Source: Providencia sp. (GTDB lineage Bacteria; Pseudomonadota; Gammaproteobacteria; Enterobacterales; Enterobacteriaceae). Taken from it: a DNA stretch of 64,000 nt. Of the stretch, positions 16,551 through 24,207 are shown in pieces. A program made the position numbers and the translations under genes. Under the pieces are notes generated by a model that had not been told where the DNA came from, ran no database searches, and saw nothing but the letters and a program-made list of their open reading frames with translations. The stretch is taken from assembly GCF_003533305.1 (NCBI RefSeq), contig NZ_DOEH01000027.1:1-64000 (forward strand), given 5' to 3'. Each line of letters opens with the position of its first letter. Position 1 is the stretch's first letter.

Positions 16551-17891
16551 TTATTGTGATGCTTTTTTTAGTTTATCAACTTGATCTGCGGTGACAGGAG
16601 TCGCTTGTCCTCCCCATTGAGCACGTGCCCATGTGATTAAATCTGCTATTTCTTGTGAGTTTAAATCATCGGCAAAACTTGGCATAGCATACATACGTTG
16701 GCCATTTGGAAACGTTGTTGTCGGGATACCCGTTAACACTACGTTAATAAAGGTTTCAGGGTTATCCATTGCTAATATTGCATTGCCTTTTAGCGCAGGG
16801 ATGCCGTTAGGTACACCTTCACCTGTAATGCCATGACAACCTGCACAAGTTGACATATACATCATCCGACCCGTTTCCATAGTATTTTCAATTGTGCTAG
16901 TCAGTTCGATTGTACTCGTTGATTGTTGAGTTTGCGCTTCTGGCAGCGGCTGCGGTGCAGGTTTTGCACCAAGTAATTGGCCATCTTCTCCAGTTAACAA
17001 ATAGATAGCCACAGCATTGACATCTTCAGTGGCCATTTGGCTGGTGGAAAAGTGGGTTACTGTATTCATGTCCGCAAATGAAGAGCCTTGCGGCGAAATG
17101 CCTGTTTGTAAAAACTGACTGAGCGAGGCGGTATCATAGCCATGGTTTGAAAGTGCTTGTGCGGTAATATTTGGAATAGCTAAGCCCGCTTCTTCTCCCC
17201 CTTGTAGTGAGCGTGAAAAATCTACACCCATCATAAAGTTACGTGGGGAATGGCATGCACCACAATGGGCAAGGCCTTCAACAATATAAGCACCACGGTT
17301 CCACTGTGCAGAACGTTGTGGGTTATCCGGCGCTTTATGGTCAGGGAAATTAAGTAAGGTCCAAAAATTCATAAATGGGCGAACAGGAAGCACAAAAACA
17401 CCGGTGTTTTCTTTATTCGCAATAGGCATGGCAGGTAAGGTCATGACGTAGGCGTACAGAGCATCTAAGTCTTCTGATGTTGTCATTTGAGTGAAAACAA
17501 AAGGCATTGCAGGGTAGAGGTTGCCTCTCTCTTTACCTATCCCATCCTTAAGCGCGCGATGAAAATCTGCACGAGTATAATTACCGATCCCAAATTGTTT
17601 ATCGGGTGTAATATTAGTTGAGTAAATAACGCCGAATGGGGTACCAATGGCGCGCCCCCCTGCTGCTAGTGGTCCCTCGGGTAAGGAATGGCAACCAAAA
17701 CAGTCCCCTGCAATAGCAAGCTCTTTACCGCGAGGGATCAGTTTTGCAATTTCTTCTGACGTTAACGGTTTATCTAAGTTCGGTCCAATGCTAGACGTAC
17801 GAAAAACACCAAACAAAACCGAGAACATAAATAAAATGCCGAGTATTATGACGGCGTAAATGATTTTACGTGTTAAACGATTTCTCACCAT
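16551..17891 (-). CDS. tri-heme cytochrome c subunit of a molybdo-oxidoreductase (operon 1)
   Basis: This 446-aa protein has an N-terminal membrane anchor or uncleaved signal (residues about 9-30) and three CxxCH haem sites at 64-68, 210-214 and 349-353. The third lies in a separate domain after a Pro/Gln/Thr-rich linker (about 310-340). This is the layout of cytochrome subunits of periplasmic alcohol and aldehyde dehydrogenases and of isoquinoline/nicotinate-type molybdo-hydroxylases, where it passes electrons to the quinone or oxidase chain. It is the third gene of an operon; the 2Fe-2S gene ends 12 bp upstream. A paralogue with the same layout is at 22424-23659. Confidence 0.88.
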   Translation of the reverse strand: MVRNRLTRKIIYAVIILGILFMFSVLFGVFRTSSIGPNLDKPLTSEEIAKLIPRGKELAIAGDCFGCHSLPEGPLAAGGRAIGTPFGVIYSTNITPDKQFGIGNYTRADFHRALKDGIGKERGNLYPAMPFVFTQMTTSEDLDALYAYVMTLPAMPIANKENTGVFVLPVRPFMNFWTLLNFPDHKAPDNPQRSAQWNRGAYIVEGLAHCGACHSPRNFMMGVDFSRSLQGGEEAGLAIPNITAQALSNHGYDTASLSQFLQTGISPQGSSFADMNTVTHFSTSQMATEDVNAVAIYLLTGEDGQLLGAKPAPQPLPEAQTQQSTSTIELTSTIENTMETGRMMYMSTCAGCHGITGEGVPNGIPALKGNAILAMDNPETFINVVLTGIPTTTFPNGQRMYAMPSFADDLNSQEIADLITWARAQWGGQATPVTADQVDKLKKASQ

Positions 17892-17903
17892 TTTCTGTTC
17901 CCC

Positions 17904-18470
17904 TTAGTCAATCACGCAGCCGGGCGTAGCGAGTGCGACTTTTCGTACCGCTTCATAGTAGCGAACGTAACCAGTACAACGACAAATATGCTCATTTAGG
18001 GCTTCTTCTATCGCATGTTCTAGATTTTCGCGTTTTACAGGGGTGTGTTTGAGTTGGTTAAGAAAGACCGTTGCACCAGTAACAAAACCGGGGGCACAGT
18101 AACCACATTGGAAAGAAAAATTCTCAATGAAAGCCTGCTGAATAGGTGTAAGTTCTGCCACTTTCCCCTGATCATCAAGTTTGGCTTGCCCTTCGATAGT
18201 GACAATATTTTTATTATTGAAATAGTGAGCACCAAAAATGCAGGTACGACTTTCAACAGTGGTGCCGTCCGCTTGTACTTCCATCACTGTGCAGGCGTGA
18301 CAAATACCTTGCCCACAACCAAAGTGAGTTCCCGTCAAGTCAAGATATTCATGTAAAAATTCAATCATCGGCATGCCAACAGGAACATCAATAGGGCCGA
18401 TTTTTTTGCCATTGATTGTTAAGCTTAATGGCATTTTTTCAATAATAGGAACGGCATTTTTAATCTTCAT
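17904..18470 (-). CDS. 2Fe-2S subunit of a molybdo-oxidoreductase (operon 1)
   Basis: The 188-aa protein is a small subunit of the xanthine-oxidase family. The plant-ferredoxin cluster ligands are C52, C57, C60 and C77 (GCGQGICHAC), and the second cluster ligands are C122, C125, C163 and C165 (CGYCAPG and HICRCTG). It transfers electrons between the molybdenum centre and the cytochrome. There is no signal peptide of its own, so export piggy-backed on the Tat-targeted large subunit is expected from the family. Its ATG overlaps the end of the large-subunit gene by 4 bp, showing tight coupling. Confidence 0.92.
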   Translation of the reverse strand: MKIKNAVPIIEKMPLSLTINGKKIGPIDVPVGMPMIEFLHEYLDLTGTHFGCGQGICHACTVMEVQADGTTVESRTCIFGAHYFNNKNIVTIEGQAKLDDQGKVAELTPIQQAFIENFSFQCGYCAPGFVTGATVFLNQLKHTPVKRENLEHAIEEALNEHICRCTGYVRYYEAVRKVALATPGCVID

Positions 18471-21385
18471 GATAGTGCCTTTTGGATTTTTTCTACTGTA
18501 ATTGGGAATTCATAAAAACGCTTACCGGTTGCATGGGTTAATGCATTACTGGTGGCGGGCAATATTGGGATCATCCCAAGTTCAGCCATACCTTTTGGTG
18601 GTGAGGTTTCTGAAAGTGGTGGTAAGTAATCAATGGTTTGCTGCCAGACAGCGACATCTTTTGCGCGTGGAACAACATAACGATTAAAATTCCATGTGCC
18701 ATCACCGGGGCCGTTTTCATATAACGGTAGCTCTTCAAGTAGCGCGTGGCCAATACCCATCGCAGTTCCCCCTTGAATTTGTCCAGAAACTAATTCAGGC
18801 ACAATCATAGTACCGGGGTCCATAATCATATGATGTCGCATAACGTCGACTTCACCGGTAAGTGTATTCACGTTGAGCTCGACCAAACAAGACGCAGGGG
18901 TCACAGTTGTTGGGTCTGCTTTAGCGCGCTGTGTTGGCGGGTAATAAGCAATTTCACGCTTAATGAAATGATATCCACCCGTTGTCATGAGTTTTTTCAA
19001 CTCTTGAGGCGCGCCATCACCATATCGAACAGATAACGCATCCAGCGGAAGATTACGTAAACCGAGTGTTGGAATGTCAAAGTCTGCTCGTGCCCATTGC
19101 CAGCTTGAATAGCCATGCACGGCAACACCCGTGATGAGACCTAATTGATGCGCTCTTTTGGCTAATATATTGAAGGGAATTGGCTTCATACCACCACCTC
19201 CGATACCATCAGGTCCTACGCGGATATCCGAAAACTCAACATTTAAACCATTAAATGACCCGCCACCTAAGCCTTCACTCCAGATACTTTTTGCGGCTGG
19301 CCATAGCGAGTTTTCAAGTAAAAAGCGACCAGCTTGGCGCGTACCGAAACCGATATAATAAACGCCACTTGATGAGCTCATGTCAGGGATGAGTGCTGGT
19401 GTCCAATAAGGATCATTTTTTGCTAATTCATCTTGTTTTTTCTGATTGGCCCAACTGGTTTTTAATGGCAGTTGGTCAAATTCAGTAACCCCAAATTCAA
19501 CAACATCTGGCGCCTTACTCAGTGCTTGCCAAACCATTACTTGCTGCGCAGTTGTGCCACCGGTACCGATTTCTTGCATACAGTGGCGCATAGTGAGTTG
19601 CCCTTGCGCATCGAATTCAAGGGAAAGGATGGTTGGTACACCACTGGAACCGTAAACTTGTTGGACTTGAGCAAAACCAACACCATAGAGTTTGCCAGGA
19701 TTTGCAGCATCATATTCAGCTTTCTTTTTATCTCGATTAAGCCAAAGAGGATGTTTTTCTACTAAATTTAGCATTTCTACATTGCGAGGGTCACCTGCAA
19801 TAACACCGCCTTGTGTATTCGGGTAACCTTCTAAAATTGCATTTCGACGGCGTAGCTCAATAGGGTCGATATTGAGGTTATGCGCGATTTCATCCACCAT
19901 CAATTCTGTAATTGCCATTGATTGCAATGAACCAAATCCGCGCATCGAGCCTGCTTCTACGGCGGGTGTCGCCATGGCTAATGCGGTTAAATCAGATTTA
20001 GGGAAGTAATATATGGATTGTGCGCCACGTACTGCAACGTGAGAAACTGCAACGGAAAGGTTTTCACGACCACCACCATTACAATTGTAAGTTCCTCTTA
20101 ATATATCAAACTTACCGGTCTTTCGATCGCCGATGATGGTTACATCCATTTCAATTGAGTGACGTTTCATACCCATTTGAAATTGTTCATAACGATCGTT
20201 TGCCATACGAACGGGCAGACCATCAGCGTAGAAACTTGCCACCATTGCATAGAATGGAAACACCGAATAGTCTTTAGAGCCATAACCGACGGTTGAACCG
20301 GTTAATAAGATAATATTTTCAACTGGAAAGTGCTTATTGCGTTTTGAAAGTTCGGCCGCTGCATTAACAACGCCAGCAGGTGACTGCGTTGCTGTCAAAA
20401 TATGCAATGTTTTGGTTTTGGCATCATACCAAGTATTACTGTTATCAGGTTCCATCGCACAGGGGTCGATAGATTGTGAAAAACCATGACGCTCTAATAC
20501 AAATTTATCTGGATTTTGGCGTGCCGCTTCAATTTCTTGATTAATTTGTCGTGCGTAATCCATTCCCTTCTCTTGGGCATCTGGCTTATCTTCGGCTTGG
20601 TGTAGTGCTTGAATAAAGCCACCGCCACGGTCTTTGCGGATGACGGGGGGAACGGTAATGGCATGTTTAGGGTCATAAGGTGGCCAAACGGGGGTGTTGC
20701 CATCGAATCCGCCTTTGATACCAGAGTCTTGATAGGGTGAAAATATAGAAGGCGAGAGTGGTGTTTCTCCTCCGATACGCACATAACGTGCCGCGCCATA
20801 ATTGGCGAGTGGCTTGATGCCCGTGACCGCGCCGTATTTCACCACATCGGTATTAAAACGTAACATGCGTTGAGCTGCACTATAACGATCAAAGTCATGA
20901 TAAATAAGGATGGCGACAGGATGGCCAATGATCGGTGATGTATCACCTTTGGGGACTAAAATATTATAGCCATAAAAGCCTTTTCCCATACTGGTATCTT
21001 GGGGAATATTTAGTCCATCGCGAATGAGATCTTCTTGTAGAACAATACGATCGGGCTGTAAGTTTGGCCCTAACATTGAAATATCAATTCCTTCAAAGCT
21101 TCTATCCGCTTGTGTGGCTTTTAACATAAAAGCGTAGCTTTGTTTTTGAGGCCAGCCTGGAATATCTTTTGCTCGGTAATCTCGAGCAAAGTTTTTTTGT
21201 CCTGTAACTTTTTCGATACCATCCCAGCGGAAACGTGCTTTACCATCTTGACCTATCCATCCCGTCGATGGTGCATCTGAATCTACTTCCAAGGCGATTG
21301 CGAAGGGGAGTCGGCCAACCATGACCGCAATACCTGCGATTGTGCCTAGTTTGATGAGATTTCGTCTAGAAATTTGTCCCGACAT
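18467..21385 (-). CDS. molybdopterin-binding large subunit, isoquinoline 1-oxidoreductase/aldehyde oxidase type (operon 1)
   Basis: The 972-aa protein is the catalytic subunit of an exported molybdenum hydroxylase. It begins with a Tat signal (SRRNLIKLG, residues 6-14, then a hydrophobic stretch). It contains the split molybdopterin domains seen in IorB-like proteins: GSMRGFGS, QEIGTGGTTAQQ, and GQIQGGTAMGIGHAL near the C-terminus. PPKGMAELGM holds the conserved catalytic Glu935. Substrates of the family are aromatic N-heterocycles or aldehydes; the sequence does not decide between them. It is the first gene of its operon, with more than 400 bp upstream before the divergent dedA gene. A paralogue is at 24204-26999. 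Confidence 0.88.
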   Translation of the reverse strand: MSGQISRRNLIKLGTIAGIAVMVGRLPFAIALEVDSDAPSTGWIGQDGKARFRWDGIEKVTGQKNFARDYRAKDIPGWPQKQSYAFMLKATQADRSFEGIDISMLGPNLQPDRIVLQEDLIRDGLNIPQDTSMGKGFYGYNILVPKGDTSPIIGHPVAILIYHDFDRYSAAQRMLRFNTDVVKYGAVTGIKPLANYGAARYVRIGGETPLSPSIFSPYQDSGIKGGFDGNTPVWPPYDPKHAITVPPVIRKDRGGGFIQALHQAEDKPDAQEKGMDYARQINQEIEAARQNPDKFVLERHGFSQSIDPCAMEPDNSNTWYDAKTKTLHILTATQSPAGVVNAAAELSKRNKHFPVENIILLTGSTVGYGSKDYSVFPFYAMVASFYADGLPVRMANDRYEQFQMGMKRHSIEMDVTIIGDRKTGKFDILRGTYNCNGGGRENLSVAVSHVAVRGAQSIYYFPKSDLTALAMATPAVEAGSMRGFGSLQSMAITELMVDEIAHNLNIDPIELRRRNAILEGYPNTQGGVIAGDPRNVEMLNLVEKHPLWLNRDKKKAEYDAANPGKLYGVGFAQVQQVYGSSGVPTILSLEFDAQGQLTMRHCMQEIGTGGTTAQQVMVWQALSKAPDVVEFGVTEFDQLPLKTSWANQKKQDELAKNDPYWTPALIPDMSSSSGVYYIGFGTRQAGRFLLENSLWPAAKSIWSEGLGGGSFNGLNVEFSDIRVGPDGIGGGGMKPIPFNILAKRAHQLGLITGVAVHGYSSWQWARADFDIPTLGLRNLPLDALSVRYGDGAPQELKKLMTTGGYHFIKREIAYYPPTQRAKADPTTVTPASCLVELNVNTLTGEVDVMRHHMIMDPGTMIVPELVSGQIQGGTAMGIGHALLEELPLYENGPGDGTWNFNRYVVPRAKDVAVWQQTIDYLPPLSETSPPKGMAELGMIPILPATSNALTHATGKRFYEFPITVEKIQKALS

Positions 21386-21818
21386 TTTGTACTCCTAGAA
21401 TTTATTATTTTTGGACTTATATTTGTAATAGATAGCGATAGAAAATGAAGCTTTTATGGTTTTAATTGAAAGTATATTTCAACTAAATTGAATGCTCTTA
21501 TTCGAATTGCTCAGATGACCGTGTTTATCTATTTTTATAGATGAAAATATACCACAGATAATATGTGTATATTGTTAATGATAAAGTCATTTATGCAAGA
21601 TAGTGAATAATTTTAAATAAACCTTCTTTAATTGAATAAAGGTAATCGAAAAAACTAATTGAGTTGAAATATTATTATGCTAATAAGTGAAAGAATAGAC
21701 GGAATGATTGTTATTTATCATGTATAAATAAATTTATGGGTGAATTTAACTGACATTTAGTCGAAAAATGATGATTAAAATAATGGCTAAAAATAAATTT
21801 GATAGGAAATATGACTGA
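21386..21818. other. divergent promoter region between operon 1 and dedA
   Basis: An AT-rich region with no coding frame. It must contain promoters reading left into the molybdo-oxidase operon and right into dedA. I see no clear operator or riboswitch fold. Confidence 0.4.
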
Positions 21819-22379
21819 ATGACTGATGAGCTAACACGTTGGATAACAGATTATGGTTATTGGGCCGTCTTCTTCGGCACAATGATTGAGGGTGAGACGG
21901 CGGCATTTTTATCTGGGATAGCGGCGCATAATCAATTGTTATCGTATTCATGGACGATGCTTTTTGCCGCGCTCGGCGGTATTGTGAGCGACAATGTGCT
22001 TTTTCTCGTTGGCCGATTTTCAGGAAGTCGTATTTTACCCCGCTTTAAGCGTCATCAAAATAAAATTGCCCGAGTGCAGCAACTTATTCGCCAACGGGAA
22101 AATGTGATTATTATCGGTATTCGTTTTGCTTATGGTATGAGAACTGTCGGCCCAATTATTATTGGCGCAAGCAAAGTGAATCCGTTGAAATTTTTAGTGC
22201 TAAATATTTTTGGTGGTGCGATATGGGGCTGCGGTATTGTCTCAATTGGCTATTTTGTTAGCTCTATAGTGCTCAGACTGCCTATTCATTCATATTTTCT
22301 ATGGGCGATGATAGCGATTATTTTTATTTTGTTATTGCTCTTTTGGTTTAAGAAAAAATATCGTTCATCAAAAAAATAA
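21819..22379 (+). CDS. DedA family (VTT domain) inner-membrane protein
   Basis: The 186-aa protein has several hydrophobic segments and the DedA signature: IEGETAAFLSGIAA near the N-terminus and RFAYGMRTVGPIIIGASK with the conserved arginines in the middle. DedA proteins are thought to move undecaprenyl phosphate or other lipids across the inner membrane and to support proton-motive-force homeostasis. It lies alone between two molybdo-oxidase operons on the opposite strand, and its 3' end shares a bidirectional terminator with operon 2. No functional link to its neighbours is evident. Confidence 0.88.
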   Translation: MTDELTRWITDYGYWAVFFGTMIEGETAAFLSGIAAHNQLLSYSWTMLFAALGGIVSDNVLFLVGRFSGSRILPRFKRHQNKIARVQQLIRQRENVIIIGIRFAYGMRTVGPIIIGASKVNPLKFLVLNIFGGAIWGCGIVSIGYFVSSIVLRLPIHSYFLWAMIAIIFILLLLFWFKKKYRSSKK

Positions 22380-22408
22380 GGCTTATGAGTAAACCAATAA
22401 GCCTTATT
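22375..22408. terminator. bidirectional terminator between dedA and operon 2
   Basis: AATAAGGCTTAT (22375-22386) and ATAAGCCTTATT (22397-22408) form a perfect 12-bp stem with a 10-nt loop, between the convergent stops at 22379 and 22424. The left arm overlaps the dedA stop codon. Confidence 0.75.
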
Positions 22409-22423
22409 CGCTTTTAACAATAC

Positions 22424-23659
22424 TTACTGCCGATGTGTTTTAATTTTTTCAGGAGTCACATCCGCAGGCTGTCCTCCCCATTCAACACGTAAGAAATTAA
22501 CTAACTCTGCAATTTGTTTATCATCAAGTTTTCCTGCAAAGCCCGGCATGCTTTGCATACTTTCATTATTAGGGAATTGCTGTTCAGGTAAACCATCTAA
22601 AATAACATTGATCAGGTTAGTACTGTCAGTATCTCGTAACGTTGAATTTCCTTTCATTGCGACAGCCACATGCGGCTTACCACTGCCATCATATGCGTGG
22701 CAACCGGAACAGGATTCAAGGTAAACTTGGCGACCTTGTTCACTGCCAGACCCTAATTTAGCAGGTAGTGTTGCAGGTGGCGTATCACCCATCAAATAAG
22801 TGGCGATGGCTTTATTGTCATCACTGGTTAAATGTTGCGAACTGAGATAAATCACAGGGTGCATATCGCTATAGGCAGAGCCTTGAGCCGTGATACCCGT
22901 CATGAAGAACTGATGTAAATCGTCGGTTGTCCATCCTCTTGCAGCAAGAGCTTCTGGTGTAATATCAGGCGCAGTAAAACGGCCTAATGAGCCACCTTTC
23001 ATGAACTTATCTAGCTCCATTTCCCCCATGATGCCACGAGGTGTATGGCATTCAGCACAATGCTCTAAGACATTGACTAAATATTTCCCTCTAATCCACT
23101 CAGCTGAGCTACCCTGAGAACTATCAGGTAGCGGCTTATCACTGAAAAACAGTAAGTTCCAACCAATCATTGCCATTCGTTGATTAAACGGGAAAGGTAG
23201 TGAGTTTTCAGGAGGCGCAACATCAATCGCTTTTCGGCTCATCAGATAGCTATACATGGCATCTGAATCTTCACGCGTGACGCCTTTATAAGAGGTATAA
23301 GGCATTGCAGGGTATAAGTGACGACTTGGTGGCGAAATACCTTCCGTTAAAGCACGATGGAAATCTTCTTTTGTCCAACGACCAATACCAAAGTCAGCGG
23401 ATGGGGTAATATTGCTACTGTAGATTACACCAAATGGCGTATCGACGGGATAGCCTCCAGCCATTGGCGCCCCATTGGCAGCGGTATGACAGGCTGCGCA
23501 GTCTCCTGCTAATGTTAAGTAGCGACCACGTTCGATTTCCTGGGCGGAGGCGGTGACTTTTTGCACAGGGCCATCGGGAGTGCGACTTTCAAACCAATAG
23601 AGCACCGCCCAAACCACAATAGCTATCGCGATTAGCCATAATAAAATACGTTTGATCAT
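22424..23659 (-). CDS. tri-heme cytochrome c subunit of a molybdo-oxidoreductase (operon 2)
   Basis: The 411-aa protein has an N-terminal membrane segment (about residues 4-22) and three haem-binding sites at C54-H58 (CAACH), C201-H205 (CAECH) and C317-H321 (CSGCH). Layout and flanking blocks (TPFGVIYSSNITP, HLYPAMPYTS) match the paralogue of operon 1, but the linker before the third haem domain is much shorter. The role is electron transfer from the molybdo-enzyme to the respiratory chain at the periplasmic face. Its ATG overlaps the end of the 2Fe-2S gene by 4 bp. Confidence 0.9.
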   Translation of the reverse strand: MIKRILLWLIAIAIVVWAVLYWFESRTPDGPVQKVTASAQEIERGRYLTLAGDCAACHTAANGAPMAGGYPVDTPFGVIYSSNITPSADFGIGRWTKEDFHRALTEGISPPSRHLYPAMPYTSYKGVTREDSDAMYSYLMSRKAIDVAPPENSLPFPFNQRMAMIGWNLLFFSDKPLPDSSQGSSAEWIRGKYLVNVLEHCAECHTPRGIMGEMELDKFMKGGSLGRFTAPDITPEALAARGWTTDDLHQFFMTGITAQGSAYSDMHPVIYLSSQHLTSDDNKAIATYLMGDTPPATLPAKLGSGSEQGRQVYLESCSGCHAYDGSGKPHVAVAMKGNSTLRDTDSTNLINVILDGLPEQQFPNNESMQSMPGFAGKLDDKQIAELVNFLRVEWGGQPADVTPEKIKTHRQ

Positions 23660-24207
23660 TTTATGGCCTCCTTAATCAAACCCGGCATACTAAGAACAAC
23701 ATCACGAACGGCCTCATAATAGCGGACGTAGCCCGTACAGCGGCAAATGTGGTTGTTCAGCGCTTTTTTAATGGCATCTTCCAGATCTTCTTGAGCAATA
23801 GGATTACGTTGTAATTCCTCAACAAATACGGTGGCGGCGTTCACAAAACCGGGGGTGCAATAGCCACATTGAAAACTAAAATGTTCGATAAACGCTTGCT
23901 GAACAGGGGATAACTTAACTTCCCCATCCTTTTCTTTGGTTGCAGCACCTTCGATGGTACGAATTTTTTTATTGTTAAAGAAATGTGCGCCTGTGATACA
24001 GGTGCGGATCTCTTCACTAGTACCTGATGGGTTATCTAAGATAACGACACAAGCGTGGCAAATACCTTGCCCACAGCCCAATCGTGAACCCGTTAAGTCG
24101 ACATACTCATGTAAAAAGTCGATCATCATCAAGCCTTCAGGAACATCCATTGGCCCATATTGTTGACCGTTAATATTTAAAGTGAGTGGTAGAAAATTTA
24201 AGCTCAT
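23656..24207 (-). CDS. 2Fe-2S subunit of a molybdo-oxidoreductase (operon 2)
   Basis: A 183-aa xanthine-oxidase-family small subunit. Cluster ligands are C45, C50, C53, C70 (GCGQGICHAC) and C114, C117, C155, C157 (CGYCTPG, HICRCTG). It is clearly similar along its length to the operon 1 subunit, and the two probably arose by duplication or from related donors. It overlaps both neighbours by 4 bp, so all three subunits are translationally coupled. Confidence 0.92.
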   Translation of the reverse strand: MSLNFLPLTLNINGQQYGPMDVPEGLMMIDFLHEYVDLTGSRLGCGQGICHACVVILDNPSGTSEEIRTCITGAHFFNNKKIRTIEGAATKEKDGEVKLSPVQQAFIEHFSFQCGYCTPGFVNAATVFVEELQRNPIAQEDLEDAIKKALNNHICRCTGYVRYYEAVRDVVLSMPGLIKEAIK